A stretch of 42,979 nucleotides of DNA from Hyphomicrobiales bacterium (GCA_025359215.1 JANYHE010000027.1:1-42979); one strand, 5' to 3'. Positions 8,670 to 16,187 are shown, numbered from the stretch's first letter. The notes: generated by a model from the sequence alone, not told the origin. Translations and numbers: made by a program.

Positions 8670-9830
8670 TTATCCGGTGACAATGCGTAAAGGTCGCTCA
8701 GCTTCGCTCAATGCTGGCACTTCTGCCAATTCAATATTTTCAATCTTATCAACTGTGCGGTTCACTTTATTCATTGAGGTTTCAAGCTCATCAATGTCGC
8801 TATTGGCTTGGCCAAAGTGTTTGCGCAAATTGCCAAGACGATCTTTCATTCGCGTCACATCGGTGAGTAGCTTTACGACTTCAGCTTGAATCACATGAGC
8901 CTGCTCACGCATGGCGGCATCTTTTACGATGGCTTGCATGGTTTGCACCAAAAGCATGAGCACATTGGGCGAGGCCAATATAATCCGCTGGCGATGGGCC
9001 TTTTGCACTACGTCTTCAAATTTTTCATTGAGTTCAGCATAGACGGATTCAGACGGCACAAACATGATGGCCGTCTCATGGGTTTCACCACTGATCTGAT
9101 ATTTGTCGGCAATGTCTTTCACATGTTTCAGTACATCGGATTTGAGCCGTGTCTCAGCAACCTTGCGCAAGCCCTCATCTGTGGCCTCGCGCATGGCGTT
9201 ATAGGCTTCGAGTGGAAACTTGGCATCGATCACCAATTTCAGCCGCGAATCTGGCAGGCTGATCAAGCAATCGGGGCGCAGGCCATTTGAGAGAGTTGCT
9301 TGAAATGAATAAGCCCTGGAATGCAAGCCATCTGTGATAATCGCTTCCATGCGGCCTTGGCCGAAGGCCCCACGGGTTTGCTTGTTTGATAGGATATCTT
9401 TGAGGCTGAGCATTTCGCCAGAAAGATTGGCGAGATTGTTTTGCGCAGCATCAATCACGGCAAGGCGCTCATTCAATTGGTTCAGCGAAAATGCCGTGCG
9501 TTGTGATTGATCGCTGAGGCCTTGCCCCACGCGTTGGCCCACTTGGTCCAAGCGCTCATCAATGGTGCGTTGCAGATGCACTTGCTGGCTTTGCGATTGC
9601 ATAGAAAAATTTTGTAACATGCCCGCCATTTCTGCGAGGCGGTATTCCATTTCGGATGTGCGCTGGCCCGCTTCCAGCCGCTCTGCATTGCGGTCAGATT
9701 GAGCGCGCCATGCCAGAATGACTGCGAGAAGCAACAATGCGAGCCCCGCAAAAATTAACAGGGCGAGAAGTGTTACGGGCTGAGTGCCAATTTGGAAGAT
9801 TACGGAATTAAGCTGCATGGAACAAAGCAT
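8670..9830 (-). CDS. rmuC: DNA recombination protein RmuC
   Basis: RmuC family protein, linked in E. coli to limiting inversion-type rearrangements and containing a nuclease-like core. It has 386 residues. An N-terminal membrane segment (about 18-42) is followed by a Gln-rich coiled-coil region (45-150) and the RmuC core (about 160-365) with RGAFGQGRMEAII, RPDCLISLPD, LVIDAKFPLEAY, ETAIMFVPSESVYAEL and RIILASPNVLMLLVQ. Two in-frame ATGs exist (9830 and 9818) and neither has a clear ribosome site. A structured RNA ending in a terminator lies 26 bases upstream on the same strand, which may affect transcription into this gene. Confidence 0.92.
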   Translation of the reverse strand: MLCSMQLNSVIFQIGTQPVTLLALLIFAGLALLLLAVILAWRAQSDRNAERLEAGQRTSEMEYRLAEMAGMLQNFSMQSQSQQVHLQRTIDERLDQVGQRVGQGLSDQSQRTAFSLNQLNERLAVIDAAQNNLANLSGEMLSLKDILSNKQTRGAFGQGRMEAIITDGLHSRAYSFQATLSNGLRPDCLISLPDSRLKLVIDAKFPLEAYNAMREATDEGLRKVAETRLKSDVLKHVKDIADKYQISGETHETAIMFVPSESVYAELNEKFEDVVQKAHRQRIILASPNVLMLLVQTMQAIVKDAAMREQAHVIQAEVVKLLTDVTRMKDRLGNLRKHFGQANSDIDELETSMNKVNRTVDKIENIELAEVPALSEAERPLRIVTG

Positions 9831-9855
9831 AAACTGATTCGCGCGCGCAATTTCA

Positions 9856-9902
9856 GAAAAAGTACGGGGCCCGCCCGAAAGTTACACATTCAGACGGACC
9901 CC
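9856..9902 (-). terminator. Intrinsic terminator upstream of rmuC
   Basis: The minus-strand RNA forms a 14-bp stem, GGGGUCCGUCUGAA with UUCGGGCGGGCCCC, using three U-G pairs. GUAC and a UUUUU run follow. Read on the plus strand those U-G pairs become A-C mismatches, so it works only in the minus direction, towards rmuC. Confidence 0.7.
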
Positions 9903-10024
9903 AGACCCGTTTAACTCGGGACGGCGACAGGAGCAAAACGGATCATCTCGTGATCTGTTGAGGGCGAAACTGGCGGTCAATCGGGGCGGGAACACAGCCA
10001 CAACGGGGCGCGGGCTGGGCCATT
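9856..10024 (-). ncRNA. Candidate structured RNA or leader upstream of rmuC
   Basis: No gene fits here, but the minus strand folds strongly. It contains CCCG/CGGG around 9905-9919, GATCA/TGATC around 9940-9954, and a 3' hairpin followed by a T-run. Several terminator pairs are G-U and hold only for the minus-strand RNA, which fixes the direction. The 5' end is a guess, set at the GC-rich start near 10024; no convincing promoter was identified. The conserved cores of SRP RNA, RNase P RNA and tmRNA are absent. It could be a free small RNA or an attenuator leader for rmuC. Confidence 0.45.
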
Positions 10025-10113
10025 TTGTGGCCATTTCAAGACACGAAAACGTGATTGCCATTCTTTAAATCACACTTATATGTAACGGACTTGAGCACAC
10101 ATGGAGAGATTGA

Positions 10114-10539
10114 ATGAAAATAGCTTACACAGCCCACGCAACTGCCAATGGTGGTGGCCGCGAAGGCCTTAGTAAAACAGATGATGGCCGCGTGACCGTG
10201 ACTTTGGCCACGCCCACCGAAATGGGCGGCAGCGGCAAGGGCACCAACCCTGAGCAACTTTTTGCGACTGGCTATGCCGGATGTTATTTAGGCGCCATGC
10301 GCTTTGCTGCCGGCAAAGCAAAAATTGAAATGCCAGCCGCTGCAACCGTGTCTTCGCATGTGAGCATTGGGCCCCGCGATGATGGCAATGGCTTTGGCCT
10401 TGAAGTGACGCTTGATGTGAACCTACCCGGCATGGAGAAAGCCGCAGCTGAAGATTTGGCCGCACGGGGCCATGTGGTGTGCCCCTATTCGCATTCGATC
10501 AACGGCAACGTTAAAGTGACCACCAACGTTTCGGTTTAA
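10114..10539 (+). CDS. ohr: Organic hydroperoxide resistance protein (Ohr/OsmC family)
   Basis: Thiol peroxidase that reduces organic hydroperoxides, usually with lipoylated proteins as electron donors. It has 141 residues, the normal Ohr length. The reactive Cys57 lies in GYAGCYLGA and the resolving Cys123 in VVCPYS. The conserved Arg16 and Glu47 (TNPEQLF) are present. The short VCPYS form points to Ohr rather than OsmC. A GGAGAG ribosome site precedes the ATG. No OhrR-type MarR gene is adjacent. A strong hairpin follows the stop. Confidence 0.93.
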   Translation: MKIAYTAHATANGGGREGLSKTDDGRVTVTLATPTEMGGSGKGTNPEQLFATGYAGCYLGAMRFAAGKAKIEMPAAATVSSHVSIGPRDDGNGFGLEVTLDVNLPGMEKAAAEDLAARGHVVCPYSHSINGNVKVTTNVSV

Positions 10540-10547
10540 GAATTAAA

Positions 10548-10581
10548 CCTCCCCTGAGGATTTTGTAATCGTCGGGGGAGG
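10548..10581. terminator. Shared hairpin between convergent ohr and His-rich gene
   Basis: A 15-bp stem with one mismatch and a TTGT loop lies between the two stop codons. The minus-strand side is followed by T-rich TTTAATTC, the plus-strand side by CTTAAGC, so termination looks better for the minus-strand gene but may serve both. Confidence 0.55.
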
Positions 10582-10596
10582 CCTTAAGCTTTGTGA

Positions 10597-10851
10597 TTAA
10601 TAGCCGTAGTTATAGCCCGGGCAAACCCGAACATTGCGCCACACCCAATGGTGATGATAGCGCACACGCACGGTGCGAATAAAGCAGCGGGCATAGTGGT
10701 GACGGTAAAAACCTGGTTTATAAAAACCGTGGTGATGATAGCCATTACCAAAACGCAGAACGATATCAGCTGAAGCTGGGCTTGTTGCGGTGCCAATGCC
10801 CATGGCCAATGTGCCTGCGGCTGTGAGTGCCAGTAAGATTTTGCGGATCAT
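10597..10851 (-). CDS. Small exported histidine/tyrosine-rich protein
   Basis: I do not recognise a named family. It has 84 residues from ATG 10851, preceded by AAGGA. An N-terminal signal peptide (MIRKILLALTAAGTLAMG, likely cleavage after ASA near residue 28) leads to a short mature chain rich in His, Tyr and Arg (YHHHGFYKPGFYRHHY, VRYHHHWVW) with two Cys. A periplasmic metal-binding or structural role is possible but unproven. It lies 95 bases downstream of a second gene of similar build on the same strand; the two look like a tandem pair. Confidence 0.65.
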   Translation of the reverse strand: MIRKILLALTAAGTLAMGIGTATSPASADIVLRFGNGYHHHGFYKPGFYRHHYARCFIRTVRVRYHHHWVWRNVRVCPGYNYGY

Positions 10852-10946
10852 AGTCTGTTTCCTTTTCAGAATAGATTTATGACGAAACCACCCGATGTGG
10901 CAGAGTGATCGTCTTGCCAGTTCGAAGCTGAACTGGAGATGAACAC

Positions 10947-11153
10947 CTAAAGCGCGACCCAACATTGATGGTGGTGCAATCGATAGGGGTTACAGATCAT
11001 TCGGTGATGTCCGTGATTCTTAACGTGAAAATGGCGATGCGGGTGCCAATGTTGAAACCAACCTCTGCCCCTGGCTTCAGCACCCGGCGTGGTTGCCAAA
11101 ATACCCGTCGTCACTGTTGCCGCTGTCACCAGCGCTAAAGTTATTTTCTTCAT
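10947..11153 (-). CDS. Small exported histidine-rich protein
   Basis: A 68-residue protein with a clear signal peptide (MKKITLALVTAATVTTGILA, likely cleavage after AEA near residue 27). The mature part is short and histidine-rich (WFQHWHPHRHFHVKNHGHH) with two Cys. GAGGAAAACG precedes the ATG at 11153. It shares design, though little alignable sequence, with the next gene downstream. Function is unknown; histidine density suggests possible metal binding. Confidence 0.6.
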   Translation of the reverse strand: MKKITLALVTAATVTTGILATTPGAEARGRGWFQHWHPHRHFHVKNHGHHRMICNPYRLHHHQCWVAL

Positions 11154-11223
11154 CGTTTTCCTCCGATTGAGTTTCGTCCTTAAACCAAGACGAACTCGTG
11201 GCAAAAAACCGTTGGTGAGTTTT

Positions 11224-11685
11224 CTAACCTAACAGAGATTTAACAATGGATCCAACTTTGGCCATATCCATTTGACCAGCATATTTCACTTTAAGTTCAG
11301 CCATCACTTTGCCCATGTCTTTCACGCTTGTTGCACCCATTGCGGCAATAACAGCTGCAACGATTGATTTGGCTTCATCGTCGGTCATTTGCTTTGGCAT
11401 ATAAGATTGGATGACGGCCATTTCATCACGCTCGGCTTGGGCAAGTTCTGCGCGGCCACCGGCATCAAACGCTGTAATTGAGTCTTGGCGCTGTTTTACC
11501 ATCTTAATCAGCAGATCCATGATGCCAGCATCACTGGTGAGCGTTGAATCATGACCTTCTGTGCGGCTGTTGATATCTTTATCTTTAATGGCGGCATTCA
11601 TCAGGCGAAGGGTGGCGGTGCGGCGCTTTTCGCCAGCTTTCATGGCCTCTTTCATATCGGCAGTAATTTGTTCGCGCAGGCTCAT
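11224..11685 (-). CDS. GatB/YqeY domain protein
   Basis: Cytoplasmic protein of 153 residues with the YqeY fold found at the C-terminus of GatB, thought to bind tRNA. Family landmarks are MSLREQITADMKEAMKAGEK at the start, TLRLMNAAIKDKDI, ERDEMAVIQSYMPKQM and a closing MGKVMAELKVKYAGQMDMAKVGSIVKSLL. A GAGGACC ribosome site precedes the ATG. It is divergent from carA across 114 bases, a neighbour pair often seen in alphaproteobacteria. The molecular role is not settled. Confidence 0.9.
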   Translation of the reverse strand: MSLREQITADMKEAMKAGEKRRTATLRLMNAAIKDKDINSRTEGHDSTLTSDAGIMDLLIKMVKQRQDSITAFDAGGRAELAQAERDEMAVIQSYMPKQMTDDEAKSIVAAVIAAMGATSVKDMGKVMAELKVKYAGQMDMAKVGSIVKSLLG

Positions 11686-11799
11686 GGTGTGGTCCTCAAC
11701 CTAAAAAGCGGTGCAATAGGCCTAATTTGCAGTGGCGGCAACCTTGACGGGGCGGATTTCAACCCTTAACGAGACGCAAATGCCGGAGACTCATACATT

Positions 11800-13005
11800 A
11801 TGACAGCCGCAACCAAGGCCAAAGCAAAACCACGCGCCCATTTTAGCGATTGGGAACAGACCAAAGTAACTGCCCTTTTGGTTCTGGCGGATGGAACAGT
11901 GATTGAAGGTGTGGGCTTTGGGGCCGAAGGTGAAGCAGTTGCCGAAGTGTGCTTCAACACCGCAATGACGGGCTATCAAGAAGTTCTCACCGATCCTTCT
12001 TACGCCGGACAGATTGTGACTTTCACCTTCCCGCATGTTGGCAATGTGGGTACCAATAATGATGATGGGGAAACAACGAATTTGGCCGCAAGTGCAGCTG
12101 TGAAGGGCTGCATCGTAAAAGCGTCTGTGACTGAACCCGCAAATTATCGCTCCACCCAGCATTTTAGCAAATGGCTGAAAGCCCGCGGCATCATAGGCCT
12201 CTCCGGAGTGGACACGCGCGAGCTGACCAATTTGATCCGCGAGAAGGGCATGCCCAATGGTGTGATCGCGCATAATTCTAAAGGCAAGTTTGATGTGAAG
12301 AAACTCACCGCCATGGCACGCGCCTGGAGCGGGCTTGAAGGCTTGGACTTGGCCAAGGATGTTTCCCTCGCCCAGCGCATGAGTTGGGATGAGAACTTGT
12401 GGGATTGGAAAGACGGCTACACAACGAGTGAAGGCGGCTTCAATGTTGTGGCCATCGACTATGGCATGAAACGCAATATTCTGCGCTGCTTGGTGAGTGC
12501 TGGTTGCGAGGTGACTGTGGTTCCCGCCAACGCCAAAGCCAACGATATTTTAGCGATGAACCCCGATGGCATATTCTTGTCCAATGGCCCCGGTGACCCT
12601 GCGGCCACAGGTGAATATGCGGTGCCCGAAATCAAAGCACTGGTCGCTTCCGGCAAGCCGATATTTGGCATTTGCCTTGGTCACCAAATGTTGGCTTTGG
12701 CACTGGGCGGCAAGACGATGAAGATGCACCAAGGCCACCACGGCGCCAATCATCCGGTGAAAGATTACACCACGAATAAGGTCGAAATCGTTTCCATGAA
12801 CCACGGCTTTGCAGTGGACCGCGCTTCGCTTCCTGCTGGCGTTGTTGAGACCCATGTGAGCCTGTTTGATGGTTCAAACTGTGGCATAGCCCTGGAAGGC
12901 AAACCCGTATTCTCCGTGCAGCACCACCCTGAGGCATCACCCGGCCCGCAGGATTCGCACTACTTGTTCAGGCGGTTTGTGGGGTTGATGGCAAAGGTCC
13001 AATAA
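11800..13005 (+). CDS. carA: Carbamoyl-phosphate synthase small subunit
   Basis: Glutamine amidotransferase subunit that supplies ammonia to CarB for carbamoyl phosphate, used in pyrimidine and arginine synthesis. It has 401 residues. The N-terminal CPSase domain (to about 200) holds GYQEVLTDPSYAGQIVTFT. The class I glutaminase domain has the triad Cys292 in GICLGHQ, His376 and Glu378 in HHPEASPGP. carB is not in the window; separation is common in this class. The last codons (LFRRFVGLMAKVQ) are duplicated in diverged form 1.8 kb downstream, so the current 3' end may be a replacement. Confidence 0.95.
   Translation: MTAATKAKAKPRAHFSDWEQTKVTALLVLADGTVIEGVGFGAEGEAVAEVCFNTAMTGYQEVLTDPSYAGQIVTFTFPHVGNVGTNNDDGETTNLAASAAVKGCIVKASVTEPANYRSTQHFSKWLKARGIIGLSGVDTRELTNLIREKGMPNGVIAHNSKGKFDVKKLTAMARAWSGLEGLDLAKDVSLAQRMSWDENLWDWKDGYTTSEGGFNVVAIDYGMKRNILRCLVSAGCEVTVVPANAKANDILAMNPDGIFLSNGPGDPAATGEYAVPEIKALVASGKPIFGICLGHQMLALALGGKTMKMHQGHHGANHPVKDYTTNKVEIVSMNHGFAVDRASLPAGVVETHVSLFDGSNCGIALEGKPVFSVQHHPEASPGPQDSHYLFRRFVGLMAKVQ
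12972..12991 (+). repeat. Left copy of 20-bp direct repeat in the carA 3' end
   Basis: This stretch encodes the RFVGLM part of the CarA C-terminus. It is identical over 20 bases to 14808-14827. Similarity continues upstream in both copies with mainly synonymous changes. Confidence 0.85.
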
Positions 13006-13153
13006 GGTTCAAATAAAAGAGTTTATCGACTTTATTGCTCGTCTTTTGTTTTTTATCAAACCACAAAAAACTCTGTGGCAATCTGCCTGAAAGGTTGCTC
13101 TATATGAGAGCTTATTCTTCTGAGTGATTTTCAGTTTGGAGACGAGATAGAAC

Positions 13154-14740
13154 ATGTTTTATTTTACATTTATTGGAAGGCGTTTGTGGCAGTTGCTCTG
13201 GGGATCTGGCCTGTTCGCATGCGCTGTTGCCAGCTTTCTCACTCTAACCTGCGCGCAGGCTCAAAGTGCCAATGCCCCAACTGGAAAATTAGAAAGACTG
13301 CTCCATTTAAACGGAAAGTCAAAACAGTTGCTAACAAAATTGTTAGCTCAATATCATCTGGAAAATGCTTGGGTTGAGTCTCAAAATGGGCAACGGGTTT
13401 GGGGCTATGCAGACCAGCACAGCATCCTACCGGGTCAACCCATAAAGATTTTTCTTAGTGTCAAGACTGGTTCAAAGTCTTTGATGGGGACGTTAAGAGT
13501 TCTGCGTATATCCGGTAAATACAATAGTTTGGTCAAAGAGATTGTTAGCCGACGGCAATCGGTTTCCGTTAACTCGCAGATCATTACTCCCGATGCTTCT
13601 GCCATCGGGCCGGAATGGACCAATGGTTTGGCCTTTGCTAAAACTGCCGACTGGAAGTCAGGATTGTATGTTGTCGATTTTGAACACACAGATGGTCGAC
13701 TTGATCGCAATGTTGCTTGGTTTGTTGTCAAACCCCAAGTGAAGACGGGTGATATTCTTGTAAAAATTGCGACCAATACTGTTGAAGCTTATAACGCTTG
13801 GGGCGGAAACTCGCTTTACCAATCGTCTAGCTTTGGCAGCCTGACATCGATGGTTTCGTTTGATCGACCATCAAAGCTTTTGAGCACACAAGATGCGTTC
13901 TATTTCATCCCTTGGGTTGAGACGTATGCGGCGGCAAGAGGACTAAAGGTGGATTATATTTCAGACTTTGATCTCTCGACCGATCCTTCAGTTCTTGATG
14001 GCTATAAGCTTTTTGTTTCACCAGGACATGACGAATATTGGACAAAGGAAATGTTTGATGCTGTCGAAAATCGTATATTTTCCAAAGGTCACAATGTGCT
14101 TTTTCTGGGTGCTAATGTTGCTTATTGGCAGGTTAGATATGTCGACATCAATCAGCCACCGGGCGGGAGCTTTTTAGGTCGACAAATGATTTGCTATAAA
14201 TCCTATAATCGCAATATTGACCCTATTGCGAGCCGGGTTGAAAATGAAAAGCAGGCCAAACTGATGTCAACAGGGCTTTTCCGATTTGGAGCACGAAGAC
14301 CAGAAACCATGTTGCTTGGTGTTGGCTATCAAGACTGGTTTGATGGCAAAAAGCGTGGGTATAGCTATTCTGTTGTGGATACAAGTTTGCCATTCTTCAA
14401 AGATACCGGCTTGAAAATTGGAGATAAATTCAGAGGTGTAGTTGGATATGAATGGGACAACAGCGACCCTGTAGGAGACGGAAAGCGTCTTTGGGATTCG
14501 AAATTATCAATGAACGCAAATATTCCACAAGGGAATATTCACGTGCTGTTCAATGCCAAGCCCGTTAGTGCTGCACTGAAAAAAGGGAAGGCTGAAGCAG
14601 TCTATTGGGAGTCACCAGCAGGAGCAAAAGTTTTCAGCGCCGGAACCATCTGGTGGAGTTGGGGACTTTCAAAAAAAGGGGTGGCAACCTCCCAGTTTTC
14701 CAAGTTCAATGAGAATCTGTTCAACTATATGCTGCAATAA
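13154..14740 (+). CDS. Exported N,N-dimethylformamidase beta-subunit-like protein
   Basis: A 528-residue protein resembling the large (beta) subunit family of N,N-dimethylformamidase, a C-N hydrolase with a Tyr/Glu iron site in characterised members. Here the N-terminus is a signal or anchor segment (about 10-36, ending AQAQ), so it is likely exported. A beta-sandwich-like region follows (about 70-195, WGYADQHSILPGQ). The catalytic-type domain is about 200-528, with NAWGGNSLY (215-222), SPGHDEYW (289-296), NVLFLGANVAYWQVR and GYEWDNSD (431-438). No small subunit gene is adjacent. The DNA looks more AT-rich than its neighbours, and the gene sits between two copies of the carA 3' end, which suggests acquisition. 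The true substrate is unknown. Confidence 0.75.
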   Translation: MFYFTFIGRRLWQLLWGSGLFACAVASFLTLTCAQAQSANAPTGKLERLLHLNGKSKQLLTKLLAQYHLENAWVESQNGQRVWGYADQHSILPGQPIKIFLSVKTGSKSLMGTLRVLRISGKYNSLVKEIVSRRQSVSVNSQIITPDASAIGPEWTNGLAFAKTADWKSGLYVVDFEHTDGRLDRNVAWFVVKPQVKTGDILVKIATNTVEAYNAWGGNSLYQSSSFGSLTSMVSFDRPSKLLSTQDAFYFIPWVETYAAARGLKVDYISDFDLSTDPSVLDGYKLFVSPGHDEYWTKEMFDAVENRIFSKGHNVLFLGANVAYWQVRYVDINQPPGGSFLGRQMICYKSYNRNIDPIASRVENEKQAKLMSTGLFRFGARRPETMLLGVGYQDWFDGKKRGYSYSVVDTSLPFFKDTGLKIGDKFRGVVGYEWDNSDPVGDGKRLWDSKLSMNANIPQGNIHVLFNAKPVSAALKKGKAEAVYWESPAGAKVFSAGTIWWSWGLSKKGVATSQFSKFNENLFNYMLQ

Positions 14741-14788
14741 GAAACTGACCTTAAGCAATTGTGTCTCTATGTGAACTTGACACGTGGG

Positions 14789-14850
14789 ATAGTCAATATT
14801 TGTTTAAGCGGTTTGTGGGGTTGATGGAGAAGGCTGTGAAGCAAATCTGA
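14789..14850 (+). pseudogene. Remnant of a second carA 3' end
   Basis: From about 14789 the plus strand reads in frame as DSQYLFKRFVGLMEKAVKQI and stop. This matches the CarA C-terminus DSHYLFRRFVGLMAKVQ. Codon differences are mostly synonymous (TCG/AGT, TAC/TAT, TTC/TTT), as expected for a once-functional coding end, not chance similarity. No carA sequence precedes it. It probably marks the original gene end displaced when the DMFase-like gene arrived. Confidence 0.8.
14808..14827 (+). repeat. Right copy of 20-bp direct repeat (carA remnant)
   Basis: Identical over 20 bases to 12972-12991, with a spacing of 1836 bases. Together the copies bracket the DMFase-like gene, as attachment-site-like or recombination-generated repeats would. 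Confidence 0.85.
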
Positions 14851-14888
14851 TGGAAACTAAATTCAATTTCCAAATGTTTAAGGTTTGG

Positions 14889-15263
14889 TCATTTGCAGGG
14901 GAAAGTTACTTCCAACCCCTTCAACAGCAAAAGATGCCAGACTCTAAAATCGTTTGATCTGAAAGTAGGGTTTTCTGATACATAACGCACTAAAATATCT
15001 GCGTATTGATCTCGCGTTATTCCAAGTTTTTTTGGTTGACAATAAAAAGGAGAATCTTCCCTCTCAGCTAATTCTGAGTTTGCCCATGCATAGGCCTCAC
15101 CTGCTGCAAAAATCATTTGCCTTAGCTTGTCGTCACCTTTTGATTTTTGCACGACATCAACAAAATCACCAAGCTTTAAACTTTGTTCCGCTTTCGCGGG
15201 GGTTCCAAATCCAACTTGAGTACTTATGACAATCACATTTATCCAAGTTTTCAGAACTATCAT
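14889..15263 (-). CDS. Rap1a/Tai-like immunity protein
   Basis: A 124-residue exported protein from ATG 15263; a GTG at 15266 is better spaced (eight bases) from GGAGG and may be used instead. The signal peptide ends near AKAEQ. The mature part matches the Rap1a/Tai pattern: an alpha-helical core with FAAGEAYAWAN, a mid Cys (FYCQPKKLGITRDQYADILVRYV) and a closing Cys (LKGLEVTFPC). Characterised members are periplasmic and neutralise type VI amidase effectors. No type VI genes or matching effector are in view, so it is an orphan. It lies convergent to the DMFase-like gene. Family assignment is by motif recognition only. Confidence 0.6.
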   Translation of the reverse strand: MIVLKTWINVIVISTQVGFGTPAKAEQSLKLGDFVDVVQKSKGDDKLRQMIFAAGEAYAWANSELAEREDSPFYCQPKKLGITRDQYADILVRYVSENPTFRSNDFRVWHLLLLKGLEVTFPCK

Positions 15264-15334
15264 CACCGTTTGTTCCTCCATCCCACTAAAAGCTATGATG
15301 ATGGTTCATTTATATGCGTTTGACGTTGAAGGCT

Positions 15335-15457
15335 AGGGACCTCATCCGTCGCTTCGCGCCACCTTCCCCAGAGGGGAATGGTGAAGTTTGTGATCGCACT
15401 TAACAAATTGCCCTTCTCCTTTGGAAAAGGTGGCCCAACGGGCCGGATGAGGTCCCC
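15335..15457. repeat. Palindromic intergenic repeat (RIME-like)
   Basis: The left arm GGGACCTCATCCG...CCACCTTCCCC and right arm AAAAGGTGGCCC...CGGATGAGGTCCCC are inverted copies around a short centre. The CCTCATCCG/CCACCTT pattern resembles intergenic mosaic elements widespread in Rhizobiales genomes. Part of a 348-base gene-free stretch (15264-15611). Confidence 0.65.
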
Positions 15458-15498
15458 AGTCGCACGCTCAGAATTAATCCACTGGACTCGCAGCCAGC

Positions 15499-15597
15499 AA
15501 CCCTTCGAGGCCGCAAGATTGCGGCACCTCAGGGTGAGGGGCGTTGTTGAACTCCCTCATCCAGAGGTGCGAGCAGTTTGCGAGCCTCGAAGGATTG
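15499..15597. repeat. Second palindromic intergenic repeat
   Basis: ACCCTTCGAGGC...GCACCTCAGGGTGAGG is answered by CCTCATCCAGAGGTGCGAG...GCCTCGAAGGATTGG in inverted order. This is another repeat type common between genes in Rhizobiales. Nothing else was seen in this intergenic stretch. Confidence 0.65.
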
Positions 15598-15611
15598 GTG
15601 GGTCAAGTAGG

Positions 15612-16088
15612 TTAGTTCCCCCTAATTGCCTTCTCAATCACCGCCACATCAATCTTCTTCATTTCCATCATGGCATCGAAGGCGCGTTTGGCTTTTTCGC
15701 CGCCTGCGGCCATGGCGTCGGTTAGCACCTGCGGGGTGATCTGCCAGCTTATGCCCCATTTGTCCTTGCACCAGCCACACTGGCTTTGCTGCCCGCCGTT
15801 ATTCACGATGGCATTCCAGTAACGGTCGGTTTCTTCTTGGTCCTTGGTTGAGACCTGGAATGAGAACGCTTCATTGTGCTTGATGAAGGGGCCGCCATTC
15901 AAGCCCACGCATGGCAGGCCCAAAACCGTGAATTCAACGATTAACGCATCGCCCGTTTTGCCACTTGGAAAATCACTGGGAGCAAAGTGAACAGCACCCA
16001 CTTTGCTGTCGGGGAAAGTCTTGCTGTAGAAGTTTGCCGCGGCTTCGGCATCTTTGTCGAACCACAGGCAGAGTGTTGCTTTGGACAT
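15612..16088 (-). CDS. VOC family (PhnB-like) protein
   Basis: A 158-residue protein of the vicinal oxygen chelate superfamily, PhnB-like subgroup. Landmarks are CLWFDKDAEAAANFYSKTFPDS at the start, LGLPCVGLNGG, HNEAFSFQVSTKDQEETDRYWNAI and CGWCKDKWGISWQITP. Members of this subgroup are widespread and mostly uncharacterised; the older label 3-demethylubiquinone methyltransferase is misleading. It is divergent from the ArsR-SRPBCC operon across 109 bases that hold two operator-like palindromes, so it may share that regulation. Confidence 0.85.
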   Translation of the reverse strand: MSKATLCLWFDKDAEAAANFYSKTFPDSKVGAVHFAPSDFPSGKTGDALIVEFTVLGLPCVGLNGGPFIKHNEAFSFQVSTKDQEETDRYWNAIVNNGGQQSQCGWCKDKWGISWQITPQVLTDAMAAGGEKAKRAFDAMMEMKKIDVAVIEKAIRGN

Positions 16089-16148
16089 GGCAAATTCCTC
16101 TTTTTGACCGAGACAGGAACATACAAAATATCTCGCATAAATAAAACA

Positions 16149-16166
16149 TTCAACTTAATGGTTGAC
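16149..16166. promoter_or_regulatory. Operator-like palindrome 1 for the ArsR regulator
   Basis: TTCAACTTAATGGTTGAC contains inverted arms TCAAC and GTTGA. It matches the second site 40 bases downstream, about four helical turns, in the divergent promoter between the VOC and arsR genes. Confidence 0.6.
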
Positions 16167-16187
16167 TATTGGTTCGCGCTCCTATAC

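Noticed and set aside
9840-10110. SRP RNA, RNase P RNA or tmRNA in the ohr-rmuC gap
   Set aside because: None of the conserved core sequences of those RNAs is present; only a generic structured RNA is supported.
13017-13075. AGAGTTT/AAACTCT inverted repeat after carA as a terminator
   Set aside because: The arms are short, AT-rich and about 45 bases apart, with no T-run after the second arm.
12955-15611. A complete integrative element or insertion sequence at carA
   Set aside because: No integrase, transposase or terminal inverted repeats are present; only the direct repeat and gene remnant are supported.
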